This document shows, one piece after another, positions 1 to 8,964 of a stretch of DNA of 64,000 nt. Position 1 is the stretch's first letter; each line of letters begins with the position of its first letter. Under the pieces are notes generated by a model. It did not search any database. It was not told the origin of the DNA and was given only the letters and a program-made list of their open reading frames with translations. The stretch is from Streptomyces sp. NBC_00820 (GTDB lineage: Bacteria > Actinomycetota > Actinomycetes > Streptomycetales > Streptomycetaceae), in assembly GCF_036347055.1 (NCBI RefSeq), contig NZ_CP108882.1:5498501-5562500 (forward strand), written 5' to 3'. Position numbers and translations under genes: made by a program.

Positions 1-2
1 AG

Positions 3-1259
3 CGCCGGCTGTTCGACGCCGCGCTCGACGTCGGCGTACGCGTCGTCGGACCGGACGCGACCTTCAGCGGCGGCCCCCAGCCCGGTCCCGCGGTCCGCCT
101 GCCCGCCCCCGGATCCGCCGCCTTCGGACCGGTGACCGTCCACGACGGCGCCCGCGCCTGGCGTGCCCTGGCCCGGCCGGTCCGGGGCCGCGCCGTGACC
201 GGCACCCTGTGGGTCTTCGTACCCGACACCGCGGGCCGCACCCAGCTCACCCTCGTCCGCCGCCGGGTGTTCCTCACGGCGCTGCTCGCGGCCCCGCTGT
301 CCGGCCTGCTGGCCTGGGCCATGGCCACCGGCGCGAGCGCACCCCTGCGCCGCCTCACCCGCCGCGCCGCCGGCCTCGACCCGCGCACCAGCAGCGCCCG
401 TCTCGACGGCGCGCCGACCGGGGTCACCGAGGTCGACGAACTGGCCGCCACCCTGCGGACCGTCCTCGCCCGCTACGACGAACAGGCCGCCCGCACCGCC
501 GAGGCCCTCGACACCGCCCGCTCCTTCTCCTCCGCCGCCGCGCACGAACTGCGCACCCCGCTGATGAGCATGGGCACGAACCTCGACATCCTCGCCGCCC
601 ACCCCGACCTGCCCGAACCCGACCGCGGCGAGGTCCTGGACGACCTGCGGAGCGAACACGCCAGGCTGCTGGGCCTGCTGGTGATGCTGCGCGAACTGGG
701 GCGCGGCGACCTGGTGGAGGCGGAGACCTTCGGCCGCGTCGACCTCTCGGAGCTGGCCGACGCGGCCGTCGCCGAGGTTCGCCGCCGCGCCCGGGACGCC
801 GACATCACCCTGGACGCGGCACCCGGGCTCACCGTGCACGGCTGGGAGCCCGGCCTCAGGCTGCTGCTCGACAACCTGCTCGGCAACGCGCTGGCCCACG
901 GCCGCGACACGCGAGGCCGGGCCCGGGTGCGGGTGGGCGTCCACGGCGCCGCCGACCGCGTGCTCGTCACCGTGGACGACGGCGGCCCCGGAATACCGCC
1001 CGCCGCCCGGCAGCGGATCTTCGAGCGGTTCCAGCGGGGCCCGGACAGCACCGGTTCCGGCCTCGGCCTCACCCTCGTCGCCCAGCAGGCGGCCCTGCAC
1101 CGGGGGACCGTCACCGTCACCGGCGGACCGGACGGCACCGGGGCGCGCTTCGAGGTACGGCTGCCCCCGGAGCGCGGCGGGCCGCCCGGCCGGCGGGACT
1201 GGCTGATCGGCACAGCCGGGGCGAACCGGTCACAGGGTTTCCCCAAAGAAAGTCCCTAG
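3..1259 (+). CDS. Sensor histidine kinase, C-terminal part (5' end outside window)
   Basis: The frame is open from the left edge, so the start and any N-terminal sensor lie outside the window. What remains is a hydrophobic segment (around nt 260-330), a HAMP-like linker, a HisKA H-box (HELRTP near nt 543) and an HATPase_c domain with N-box (LLDNLLGNALAHG), G1 (DDGGPGIP), F-box (IFERFQRG) and G2 (GSGLGLTLV). These are all the motifs needed for an autophosphorylating membrane kinase. The partner response regulator should lie to the left. Stimulus unknown. Confidence 0.9.
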   Translation, partial: RRLFDAALDVGVRVVGPDATFSGGPQPGPAVRLPAPGSAAFGPVTVHDGARAWRALARPVRGRAVTGTLWVFVPDTAGRTQLTLVRRRVFLTALLAAPLSGLLAWAMATGASAPLRRLTRRAAGLDPRTSSARLDGAPTGVTEVDELAATLRTVLARYDEQAARTAEALDTARSFSSAAAHELRTPLMSMGTNLDILAAHPDLPEPDRGEVLDDLRSEHARLLGLLVMLRELGRGDLVEAETFGRVDLSELADAAVAEVRRRARDADITLDAAPGLTVHGWEPGLRLLLDNLLGNALAHGRDTRGRARVRVGVHGAADRVLVTVDDGGPGIPPAARQRIFERFQRGPDSTGSGLGLTLVAQQAALHRGTVTVTGGPDGTGARFEVRLPPERGGPPGRRDWLIGTAGANRSQGFPKESP

Positions 1260-1324
1260 CCTCCGACGCGACAGCCGGACGGACGGGCGACGTGCCCGTC
1301 CGCGAAGCGAACGGAGAGTCAGAG

Positions 1325-1753
1325 ATGCAGGTACGACGACCGACGCGCACGCTCCTCGCGGCGCTCGCCGCGACCGCCGCCCTCGTGGGCACCGCGGGCG
1401 CGGCCGCCGCGGCCGACAGCACGCCGACCGCGGCCTCCTCGGCGAAGCCCGCCGCGAAGCCGAAGGGCGACGGGGCGCGGGCGCTGTGCAAGCGGGTACC
1501 GAGGATCGACCGGCGGATCGACCGGGCCCTGCGGCGGCTCGACGCGGGAGCCGGCAGGCGTGGCTCCGTGGCCCGGATCCAGCAGCGCGTCGACAACGCG
1601 AAGAAGGCGGGTCACGACGAGATCGCCACCTTCCTCCAGGACCGCCTGGACTTCCGTGTCTCGCTGCAGAAGAACCTGGAGCAGCGCCAGAAGGACCTGA
1701 CCGGCGTCAAGACGTGGTGCCAGGCCAACGACGGCGGCAAGGCGGCGGGCTGA
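1325..1753 (+). CDS. Small secreted protein with two cysteines
   Basis: A 142-residue protein. The ATG follows a purine-rich GGAGAG at suitable distance. The N-terminus is a classic signal peptide: basic MQVRRPTR, a hydrophobic Ala/Leu core, and Ala-rich likely cleavage near residue 33. The mature part is charged and probably helical, with one Cys near its start (LCKRVP) and one near its end (WCQAND), which could form a disulfide outside the cell. Its stop overlaps the next start (TGATG), so the two are probably translated together. No family recognised; function unknown. Confidence 0.75.
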   Translation: MQVRRPTRTLLAALAATAALVGTAGAAAAADSTPTAASSAKPAAKPKGDGARALCKRVPRIDRRIDRALRRLDAGAGRRGSVARIQQRVDNAKKAGHDEIATFLQDRLDFRVSLQKNLEQRQKDLTGVKTWCQANDGGKAAG

Positions 1754-1986
1754 TGCGGGTCCGTGGACGACGGGCGGCGCTCGCTACCGCCGCGGTGACC
1801 GCGCTCGTGGCCCTCACCACGGGCTGCGGCCACGACGGCGGCGCGGCGTCCGGCGGCGCGACCCCGTCCACCGTCGTTCCCACCGGCACCCCCTCGGGGT
1901 ACGCGGAGATGGAGAAGAAGGTCGACGCGGCCGAGTCCGCGGCGGCAGCCGCCGACCGAGACGCGACGAGCGACGCGGACCGCTGA
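1753..1986 (+). CDS. Small putative lipoprotein
   Basis: A 77-residue protein whose ATG overlaps the preceding stop by one base, implying coupling with the secreted protein. It has a basic N-terminus, a hydrophobic stretch and a Cys after LTTG. This is an acceptable but not ideal lipobox because position -3 is Thr. The remainder is Gly/Thr/Ser-rich and ends in a short charged helix (EMEKKVDAAESA). Likely membrane-anchored outside the cell. Function unknown. The pair may relate to the sensor kinase just upstream, but that is inference from position only. Confidence 0.65.
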   Translation: MRVRGRRAALATAAVTALVALTTGCGHDGGAASGGATPSTVVPTGTPSGYAEMEKKVDAAESAAAAADRDATSDADR

Positions 1987-2097
1987 CACCGACCGCTCAC
2001 GCCGGCCCACTCTCGGCACACCGGCCCCGGCCCGCGAGGCCGTAGGGGTCGGGGTGGGGTGTGGCAGGCGTCGGCCGGCGTTCCTGGGCGGGACGCG

Positions 2098-2670
2098 TCA
2101 GCGTTCGCCGCCCGGGACCCACAGCACGTCGCCGGTCTCCTTGTTCGCGATGCGGGCCAGGATGAACAGCAGGTCCGACAGGCGGTTGAGGTAGGTCGCG
2201 GTGAGCGGGTTCATCGTCTCGCCGTGCGCCTCCAGGGCCGCCCAGGTGGAGCGTTCGGCCCGCCGGACCACCGTGCACGCCTGGTGCAGCAGGGCCGCGC
2301 CGGGCGTGCCGCCGGGCAGGATGAACGAGCGCAGCTTCTCCAGCCGCTCGTTGAAGCGGTCGCAGTCCGCCTCCAGCCTGTCGACGTAGAACTGCTCGAC
2401 CCTGAGCGGCGGGTACTTGGGGTCCTCCACGACCGGCGTCGACAGGTCCGCGCCGACGTCGAACAGGTCGTTCTGGACACGGGTGAGGACCGCGGCGACC
2501 TCCTCCTCCAGCCCGCCCAGCGCGAGCGCGGTGCCGATCACCGCGTTGGCCTCGTTGGCGTCGGCGTACGCGGAGATCCGCAGATCGGTCTTGGCGACCC
2601 GGCTCATGTCGCCGAGGGCGGTGGTGCCCTTGTCGCCGGTCCTGGTGTAGATGCGCGTCAGATTGACCAT
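2098..2670 (-). CDS. pduO: PduO-type ATP:cob(I)alamin adenosyltransferase
   Basis: Transfers the adenosyl group of ATP to cob(I)alamin, making adenosylcobalamin for radical mutases. The 190 residues carry the PduO ATP-binding signature TRTGDKGTTALG at residues 9-20, the VRRAER motif at 135-140 and NRLSDLLF at 162-169. Length is typical of the bacterial family (about 190). It stands alone, convergent with the small lipoprotein gene. The window contains at least one user of its product (icmA) and a mutase chaperone (meaB), so it probably supplies cofactor to those enzymes although it is not in an operon with them. Confidence 0.95.
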   Translation of the reverse strand: MVNLTRIYTRTGDKGTTALGDMSRVAKTDLRISAYADANEANAVIGTALALGGLEEEVAAVLTRVQNDLFDVGADLSTPVVEDPKYPPLRVEQFYVDRLEADCDRFNERLEKLRSFILPGGTPGAALLHQACTVVRRAERSTWAALEAHGETMNPLTATYLNRLSDLLFILARIANKETGDVLWVPGGER

Positions 2671-2899
2671 GCGGCCAGCCTAGTTACGCCCCGGCCGTCC
2701 CGACCACGTCCGCGCCCTCCCGCCCTGCTCCGGGCCCCCAACTACGCGCCCCCGGAACCGAACTGACCGTCCACGACCGACGTGACGGGTGTCTCACCCC
2801 CTGAGACCGTGACACGCATTACTTACCGTCCTCAACCGGTCGGCAGAGCGCTAAGGTCCGCCGGAGGAGCAACTTAAACAGCGTGTAAGGGGAGTCGGA

Positions 2900-3748
2900 G
2901 TGGCACGGAAGCTCGCCGTCATCGGGGCCGGTCTCATGGGTTCCGGCATCGCTCAGGTCGCCGCGCAGGCGGGCTGGGACGTCGTTCTGCGTGACGTCAC
3001 CGACGAGGCGCTCAAGCGCGGTACCGACGGCATCAAGGCGTCGTACGACAAGTTCGTCGCCAAGGGCAGGCTCGAGGCGCACGACGCCGACGCCGCCCTC
3101 GGCCGGATCACCGCGACCACCGACCTGGAGGCCGCCGCCGACGCCGACATCGTCGTCGAGGCCGTCTTCGAGAAGCTGGAGGTCAAGCACGAGATCTTCC
3201 GCGCGCTCGACAAGCTCGTGCGCCCGGACGCCGTGCTCGCCTCCAACACCTCCGCCATCCCGATCACCAAGATCGCGGCCGCCACCGAGCACCCCGAGCG
3301 GGTCGTCGGTGTGCACTTCTTCTCGCCGGTGCCGATGATGCAGCTCGTCGAGCTGGTCCGCGGCTACAAGACCAGCGACGAAACCCTCGCCACCGCGCGG
3401 GAGTTCGCCGAGTCCGTCGGCAAGACCTGCATCGTCGTCAACCGGGACGTGGCGGGGTTCGTGACCACCCGCCTCATCTCCGCCCTCGTCGTCGAGGCGA
3501 CCAAGCTGTACGAGTCCGGCGTCGCCACGGCCGAGGACATCGACCTCGCCTGCAAGCTGGGCTTCGGGCACGCCATGGGACCGCTGGCCACCACGGACCT
3601 GACCGGCGTGGACATCCTGCTGCACGCCACCAGCAACATCTACACCGAGTCCCAGGACGAGAAGTTCGCGCCGCCGGAGCTGATGCGCCGGATGGTGGAC
3701 GCCGGTGACATCGGCCGCAAGAGCGGGCAGGGCTTCTACACGTACTGA
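2900..3748 (+). CDS. 3-hydroxybutyryl-CoA dehydrogenase
   Basis: NAD(P)-dependent oxidation/reduction of 3-hydroxyacyl-CoA to 3-oxoacyl-CoA. The 282 residues match single-domain short-chain family members. A Rossmann motif GAGLMGSGIA occupies residues 9-18, acidic residue D31 follows strand 2, and the catalytic elements are S115-N116 (SNTSA), H139 (GVHFFSP) and E151. The C-terminal dimerisation domain ends with the usual GQGFYTY. The GTG start is set by the ribosome-binding site AAGGGGAG six bases upstream. Acts with the thiolase at 19.9 kb on four-carbon CoA esters; direction in vivo not decidable here. Confidence 0.95.
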   Translation: MARKLAVIGAGLMGSGIAQVAAQAGWDVVLRDVTDEALKRGTDGIKASYDKFVAKGRLEAHDADAALGRITATTDLEAAADADIVVEAVFEKLEVKHEIFRALDKLVRPDAVLASNTSAIPITKIAAATEHPERVVGVHFFSPVPMMQLVELVRGYKTSDETLATAREFAESVGKTCIVVNRDVAGFVTTRLISALVVEATKLYESGVATAEDIDLACKLGFGHAMGPLATTDLTGVDILLHATSNIYTESQDEKFAPPELMRRMVDAGDIGRKSGQGFYTY

Positions 3749-3767
3749 TCCGTACACGTCCGGACAG

Positions 3768-3797
3768 AACCCCCCGGGGGCATCACCCCCGGGGGTG
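3768..3797 (+). terminator. GC-rich hairpin terminator
   Basis: Twenty bases after the dehydrogenase stop, a C-run/G-run stem (C6G5, loop CATCA, C5G5) forms a strong GC-only hairpin without a T tract, as is common for Streptomyces terminators. Confidence 0.55.
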
Positions 3798-3906
3798 AAT
3801 TCGGTATCGGTTCGCTTACAAACAGCAACCGCTCTGCCACTCACACAGTCAGACGTTGCACAGCACCGTCACGGAGAACGCCACTCGCAGGCAACGGGGA
3901 GCGCAT

Positions 3907-4230
3907 ATGCACATCAGGGGCGACCACGCCGAGCTGGTCGTCGGGGGCCGCCTCGACGTCCGCAGCGCGGCGGACGCCCGTACGGCCCTGCACGCGGCAC
4001 TCGACCGCGGCGTCGACGACCTCGTGCTCGACCTGTCCGAGCTGGACTCCTGGGACGCCACCGGGCTCGGCGTGATCATGGGTGCCCACCGGCGGGCCGG
4101 CCGCTGCGGACGCCGCCTCGTGCTGCGCTGTGTCCCGCCCCAGATGCAGCGCCTGCTGGTCGCCACCCGGCTGCACCGCATCCTCGCCATCGAGGGCGGC
4201 ATCGGGGTCGAGTCACTGCCGAGGGTGTGA
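3907..4230 (+). CDS. STAS-domain protein, anti-sigma-factor antagonist type
   Basis: A 107-residue single STAS domain. The ATG at 3907 is chosen because ACGGGGA sits six bases upstream and the fold begins there (MHIRGDHAELVVGGRLDVRSA). The region that holds the phosphorylated Ser in SpoIIAA/RsbV/BldG proteins (usually DSSGLGVL) reads DATGLGVI, so the acceptor would be Thr. Such proteins bind kinase/anti-sigma partners and release a sigma factor. No kinase gene is adjacent, so the partner is unknown. It could be a constitutive or non-regulated STAS protein. Confidence 0.85.
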   Translation: MHIRGDHAELVVGGRLDVRSAADARTALHAALDRGVDDLVLDLSELDSWDATGLGVIMGAHRRAGRCGRRLVLRCVPPQMQRLLVATRLHRILAIEGGIGVESLPRV

Positions 4231-4243
4231 CCACCCGGGCGTA

Positions 4244-4405
4244 GGGGGTGTCGTTTGGATCAGGTCGGGTCCGCGACGCCCGGCACGGCACCTCGCCGCG
4301 TTGTCGGATCGGCCGAGTACGTCCGGTACGCGGCAGATCCTCCGCCTTGCGAGGCACCGCACCGGACGCCGCGGCCTGATCCGACCTGATCCAAACGACA
4401 CCCCC
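4244..4405. repeat. 162-bp inverted-repeat element (MITE-like, near full-length hairpin)
   Basis: The ends are perfect 25-bp inverted repeats (4244-4268 and 4381-4405), containing TGTCGTTTGGATCAGG and its complement. Inside, 4271-4296 and 4353-4378 are again complementary, with most differences being transitions that keep G-U pairs. The centre around AGTACGTCCGGTAC is also self-complementary. Almost the whole element can fold into one long hairpin in RNA or a cruciform in DNA. There is no ORF. It sits between the STAS gene and the P-loop gene. Short terminal-inverted-repeat elements without a transposase are called MITEs; copy number was not tested. Confidence 0.8.
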
Positions 4406-4717
4406 CAGGCCCCGCCGGCCCACGCGGAGCGCGCGTGCGGCAAAGCGGCCACCGGGGGCGAACCGGGCCTCGCGGGAACAGTGGGACCAGGACGCAGCCG
4501 TCGAATCGCGCGGCGGGGGCAATCCTCACCGGACCGTGACGTCTCGGACCGCGTGGCACCCCGCCCTGTCATGGATACTGTGCGAAGGTTTAGGGTTCGG
4601 TCGCCCGCTGCCTCGCAACCCTCGAGCGGGCCCGGACCAGAAGCGACAGCGCACGTGTGCAGCAGGCCGGGAGGGGCCGATACAGGGCACACGACGCTTT
4701 TGGGGGGCTTTGAACCT

Positions 4718-7363
4718 ATGGACCCGATCATGCCGGGACCCGAGGAGCACGACCAGGCGCCGAGCCGCCGCCCGCCCCGGGAATCCCTCACCTCCGACTT
4801 CGGCCAGAGCATTCCGGCGCCCGTTCGCACGGCCCGGCTCGTCTCCGGCGACCTCCTGCTGACGGTCAACCCCGTCGACGGCAGCGAGATCGAACTCTGC
4901 CCGCCGGCCGCACGGCCCGGTTCGCCGCGCAGGCGCACCGCCGACGAGCGCGCCGAGATCGAACGGGCCGCCCGGCCCGCCGCACCGGCCGGTCCGGCCG
5001 AGCCCGCGCTTCCCCTCCTGGAACGCCAGGACGATCGCGAGCGCCTGGTCCGGCTGCTGGCCCGCGGCCGTTCCGTACGCCTCACCGGCCCCGGCGGCTC
5101 CGGCCGCACCTCCCTGCTCGACCTCGTCGCCGACGACTGCCTGGACCTCGCCCCCGACGGTGTGGTCCGCCTCACCGGCTTCCGCCGCACGGCCGCCGAC
5201 CTCCTGCGCGACCTCTTCCACGCCGTCTACGACGCCCCGGACTTCCGGCCGGAGCAGGAGCAGCTGCTCGAACTCGTCCGGACGGTCGGCGCGGTCGTCG
5301 TCGTGGACGACATCGAGCTCGGCGGCGCCGCCCTCGACGAACTGCTCGACGCCACCCCCGAGTGCGCGTTCCTGCTCGGCGCCACCCCTGACGTGCCCGC
5401 CCTCGCCGCCGGCTCCGAGGTCGAGGAGGTCTTCCTCGGCGGCCTGGACCGCGCGGCCGGCGTGGAGATCCTGGAGCGGGCCATCGGCCGCGTCCTCACC
5501 GAGGAGGAGTCCAACTGGGCCGGCGACCTGTGGTTCGAGTCCGAGGGCCTGCCACTGCGGTTCGTCCAGGCGGGCGCCCTGCTCCGGCAGCGCGACCAAC
5601 TGCGCGTCAGCGCGGGGGCGGTCGACGAGTACGGCGTCTTCGAGGACGTACGGCCCGCGGCCGACCCGGCGTTCGACGCGGCTTTCGAGTCGCCCTTCGA
5701 CGCCGACGAGCGCGAGGAGGTTCCGCTGCCCTCCCTCGGTGAGGCCGCCGGACCCGCCCCGCTGCTCGCCGCCCGGCTCAGCTCCTCCGCGCGCGACACG
5801 CTGCGGTTCGCCGTCGCGCTCGGCGGCGAGGTGCCGCACCAGGCGCACCTGCCCGCGCTGGTCGGCGACACCCACGCGGACGCGGCGCTCGGCGAACTCG
5901 CGAACTGCGGACTGGTCTCCCCGGTCGGCGCCCGCTACCGTCTCGCGGCCGGCGTGCCGGCCCAGCTGGAGGCCGCCGGGTACGACAGCGACCGCGCCGA
6001 GCGGGCCCTCGCCGCCGCCCAGCACTACACCTGGTGGGCCGGTCATCCCTCCGTCACCCCGGAACGGGTGTGCGCCGAGGCCGACGCCGTACTGGCCGCG
6101 CTCGCGGTGGTGGTGCCGGACACGACGCCGCCCGCCGAGGACGAGGAGGCCCCCGCCGTACAGCTCGCCCGCACGGCGGCGCCCGCTTTCGCCGCGGGGC
6201 TGCAGTGGGGTGCCTGGGAGCGTGCGCTGAGGTCCGGCGCGGAGGCCTCCCGGCTCTCCGGCGAGGTGTCGGAACAGGCCTACTTCCACCACGAGTTGGG
6301 CATCCTCGCGCTCTGCGGCGGACAGCTCGACCGGGCCCGTGCCGAACTGGAGACCTCAGGCGGGCTGCGGGGCGCGCTCGCCGACAAGCGGGGTACCGTC
6401 GCCGGCCGGCGCGCGCTGGCCCTGGTCGCGGACCGCTCGGGCGACGTGCCCGGGGCGGTGGCGATGGCGGCGCTGGCCGCCCTGGCCGCCGAGGAGGTGC
6501 CGGAGGTGCGGCACGAGGAGTCGGCGTCGCCGCCGCGCGGCGTCCCGGCCTCCTACGGACCGATGTACGGTGTCGCCGACGTCACCCTGGTCTCGCCCCA
6601 GCCCCCGGCCGCCACGGCGCGCGGCGGCATCGGGCGCGTGGCCCGCCGCAACCTCGTCGCGGTCGGCTCCGGGGCCCTCCTCGCCGCCGTGCTCGGCACG
6701 GTCGTCACGCTCGGCATGACGTCCAACGAGAACGCCGACAAGAACCCCGCGGGCAACGTCGAGGTCGACCCGTCCGCGACCCAGGGGCTCGGCGACGGCA
6801 GCCTGGGCGCCGCTCCCAAGCGGGACGACGGCCGCTCCGGCGACACCGGCAAGGCCACCAGCCGCCCGACCAACCCCGGCCCGGACGGCACCTACGGCAC
6901 GGCGGACGACCCGACGCCGTCCGACAGCTCCGAGCCGTCTGAGACCGGCACGGCGTCCGACCCCGGCAAGCCCTCGGACTCGGCGTCCAAGTCCACCAAG
7001 CCCACCAAGCCGTCCGGTTCGTCCAGCTCCACGGGCGGCGGTACGACCGGCGGGACCACCGGTGGCACCACGGGCGGCACCACCAGTGGCACGACGGGCG
7101 GTACGACGACCGGCGGAGCGGGTGGCACGACCACCGGCGGCACGGGCGGCCCCACCGGAGGCACGACCGACGGCGGCGCGGGCAGCACGACCGGCGACCC
7201 GACGGGCGGTACGACGGACGGCGGCACGGGCACGACGACCGACGGAGGCACGACGACCACCGGGACCGACGGCGGTACCTCCTCGCCGAGCTCCAGCAAC
7301 TCCGCGACGGCCTCGCAGACCCCGGCGAGCGCGTCACCGAGCGACACCGGTGGGGTGATCTAG
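4718..7363 (+). CDS. Membrane-anchored P-loop (STAND-like) ATPase with Gly/Thr-rich outer tail
   Basis: An 881-residue protein. The ATG at 4718 follows a G-run ribosome-binding site; the frame is open further upstream, but that part crosses the inverted-repeat element and is not coding-like. Residues 124-132 form a Walker A-like loop, GPGGSGRTS, with Arg in place of the usual Lys. Residues near 190 (VVVVDDIE) resemble Walker B. A helical middle region follows, then a single membrane span near 645-667 and a Pro/Ser/Thr/Gly-rich tail of about 210 residues that should lie outside the cell. The organisation recalls AfsR-type ATPases but without a DNA-binding domain. Possible signalling role; substrate and partners unknown. 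Confidence 0.8.
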   Translation: MDPIMPGPEEHDQAPSRRPPRESLTSDFGQSIPAPVRTARLVSGDLLLTVNPVDGSEIELCPPAARPGSPRRRTADERAEIERAARPAAPAGPAEPALPLLERQDDRERLVRLLARGRSVRLTGPGGSGRTSLLDLVADDCLDLAPDGVVRLTGFRRTAADLLRDLFHAVYDAPDFRPEQEQLLELVRTVGAVVVVDDIELGGAALDELLDATPECAFLLGATPDVPALAAGSEVEEVFLGGLDRAAGVEILERAIGRVLTEEESNWAGDLWFESEGLPLRFVQAGALLRQRDQLRVSAGAVDEYGVFEDVRPAADPAFDAAFESPFDADEREEVPLPSLGEAAGPAPLLAARLSSSARDTLRFAVALGGEVPHQAHLPALVGDTHADAALGELANCGLVSPVGARYRLAAGVPAQLEAAGYDSDRAERALAAAQHYTWWAGHPSVTPERVCAEADAVLAALAVVVPDTTPPAEDEEAPAVQLARTAAPAFAAGLQWGAWERALRSGAEASRLSGEVSEQAYFHHELGILALCGGQLDRARAELETSGGLRGALADKRGTVAGRRALALVADRSGDVPGAVAMAALAALAAEEVPEVRHEESASPPRGVPASYGPMYGVADVTLVSPQPPAATARGGIGRVARRNLVAVGSGALLAAVLGTVVTLGMTSNENADKNPAGNVEVDPSATQGLGDGSLGAAPKRDDGRSGDTGKATSRPTNPGPDGTYGTADDPTPSDSSEPSETGTASDPGKPSDSASKSTKPTKPSGSSSSTGGGTTGGTTGGTTGGTTSGTTGGTTTGGAGGTTTGGTGGPTGGTTDGGAGSTTGDPTGGTTDGGTGTTTDGGTTTTGTDGGTSSPSSSNSATASQTPASASPSDTGGVI
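7037..7270 (+). repeat. Degenerate 12-nt coding repeat (Gly-Gly-Thr-Thr)
   Basis: The 3' part of the P-loop gene is a run of GGN-GGN-ACN-ACN units with Ala/Asp/Ser substitutions. It encodes a flexible low-complexity stalk. Repeat number is likely to vary between strains. Confidence 0.7.
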
Positions 7364-7519
7364 GGTCCGCCTCCCGGACCCCTCCCGGATCAGGCCGGCT
7401 TCGGTCTGCCGAGCTTTCCGGCTGGCGCGAGCGGGGTCCGGTGCGCGCGGCCGCATGGCGGGAGGGCGCCCGCACGGGCCGGGTGTACGCGGGTGAGCCC
7501 GAGAGCACGGCCGGGGGTA

Positions 7520-7542
7520 GCCCTGGCTCGCGGAGCCAGGGC
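7520..7542 (+). terminator. Perfect 10-bp stem hairpin after the P-loop gene
   Basis: GCCCTGGCTC, loop GCG, GAGCCAGGGC. It lies about 155 bases after the P-loop stop and has no T tract. Confidence 0.45.
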
Positions 7543-7950
7543 GAGTACGTGCCAGCCGGGCGGGACGGGACTTCACGGACGCGGCTTCAGGGGCGCCGGG
7601 GCGGTGTTCCGGCGGCGGCGCGGTGATCCGGCCGACCGCCGGGCGCGGCGGCCGGGCCGGGCGGCCGGGGCGCGGCTCGCGGTGGTGCGGGGCCGGGGGC
7701 CGGGGGACGGGCGGACTTCGACTTGCCGCCGCCATGGTGTTCTGTCATGGCGTTCCGCCACGGCGTTGTCCGGCGGTGGCCGTCCGGCCTCGACGGGCTC
7801 AAGCCCGCCGGTTCCTGCCGCGGCCGCCGGGCGCCTTCGTGGCGGACGAGGGAGCCGGTGGCGGAGGGGCGGAGCCCGGCGCGGCAGCGGCGCCCACGGC
7901 CGGGGTGTGGCGCACCGGACTCCGGCCATGGGTGTGGGCCACCGGAACCC

Positions 7951-7976
7951 GGCCGGGGTGCGGTTCACCCCGGGCC
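7951..7976 (-). terminator. Hairpin terminator after nucS
   Basis: CCGGGGTG / CACCCCGG, with a 5-base loop and further GGCC pairing outside a bulge. It starts 18 bases past the nucS stop on the minus strand. Confidence 0.5.
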
Positions 7977-7993
7977 GGGACGGCGGGACCCGG

Positions 7994-8665
7994 TCAGAAC
8001 AGGCGGAGCTTGTCGTCCTCGATGCCGCGCAGGGCGTTGTAGTCGAGGATCTGGCAGTTGATGCCGCGGTCGGTGGCGAGGACCCGGGCCTGGGGCTTGA
8101 TCTCCTGGGCGGCGAAGATGCCGCGGACCGGGGCGAGGTGGGGGTCGCGGTTCAGCAGTTCGAGGTAGCGGGTGAGCTGCTCGACGCCGTCGATCTCACC
8201 GCGCCGCTTGATCTCGATCGCGACGGTCCGGCCCTCGGCGTCCCGGCAGAGGATGTCGACGGGGCCGATCGCGGTCATGTACTCGCGACGGATCAGGGTG
8301 TAGCCCTCGCCGACGGTCTCGATGCGGTCGGCGAGCAGCTCCTGGAGGTGTGCTTCCACGCCGTCCTTGATCAGGCCGGGGTCCACGCCGAGTTCGTGCG
8401 AGGAATCGTGGAGGATCTCCTCCATCGTGATGATCAGTTTTTCGCCCGCCTTGTTGATGACGGTCCAGACCCCCGCCTCGTCGCCGGCACCCTCCTTCAG
8501 TGTGCAGGGCGGCGACATCCAGTTCAGGGGCTTGTAGGCCCGGTCGTCCGCGTGGATGGAGACGCTGCCGTCCGCCTTGACCAGGATCAGGCGGGGCGCC
8601 GAGGGCAGGTGGGCGGTGAGCCGGCCGGCGTAGTCGACCGAGCATCGGGCAATGACGAGACGCAT
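7994..8665 (-). CDS. nucS: NucS/EndoMS mismatch-specific endonuclease
   Basis: Cuts both strands at mismatches (G-T, G-G, T-T) and is the core of non-canonical mismatch repair in actinobacteria that lack MutS/MutL. The 223 residues start at [15 protein letters not shown], the family N-terminus. The nuclease domain has D137 (GPVDILC), E151-x-K153 (AIEIKR) and Q163 (VEQLTRY). The C-terminal DDKLRLF resembles the sliding-clamp-binding tail of the family. The ATG at 8665 has no Shine-Dalgarno sequence, while a -10-like TAGCGT (minus strand, 8679-8674) ends 8 bases upstream, so the message may be leaderless. Confidence 0.95.
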   Translation of the reverse strand: MRLVIARCSVDYAGRLTAHLPSAPRLILVKADGSVSIHADDRAYKPLNWMSPPCTLKEGAGDEAGVWTVINKAGEKLIITMEEILHDSSHELGVDPGLIKDGVEAHLQELLADRIETVGEGYTLIRREYMTAIGPVDILCRDAEGRTVAIEIKRRGEIDGVEQLTRYLELLNRDPHLAPVRGIFAAQEIKPQARVLATDRGINCQILDYNALRGIEDDKLRLF

Positions 8666-8964
8666 GGTCGGCAACGCTACTCGACGCACACTGGTGCACG
8701 CGATTCGCCCGCCCTTCTCCGCCCCTCACCCGGCACCGGAGCACAGTGGGCCACCCCATTTATCCCTGGAAACTCTTGTTCATCCCTGGCCGATTGTGGG
8801 CGCAATGGGACCGTTCCATATACGCATTCTGCTGGTGTGGTCACCGACGGTTGCCTACCGTAGAGAACGGGAGGTCGCCGCAGGTGTACTGAGCGTGTTC
8901 GATACCGCGAACTCCCCCATCTGTCCGGCAACCCCTGCTCTTCGGGGGTGCGAGAGGAGAACCC

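Larger units (their letters stand above)
7364..7993. other. 630-bp intergenic region, no convincing gene
   Basis: Lies between two convergent genes and is extremely GC-rich. It contains a terminator hairpin for each side (listed separately). One tiny Pro/Ala-rich frame on the minus strand (MTEHHGGGKSKSAR start, ATG at 7748, stop at 7587) is possible but unsupported: its ribosome-binding site is weak and its residues are those any GC-rich sequence gives. Confidence 0.5.

Noticed and set aside
7573..7968. Small protein gene on the minus strand downstream of nucS
   Set aside because: Only Arg/Pro/Ala-rich frames, no convincing ribosome-binding site, and a terminator hairpin lies inside the interval.
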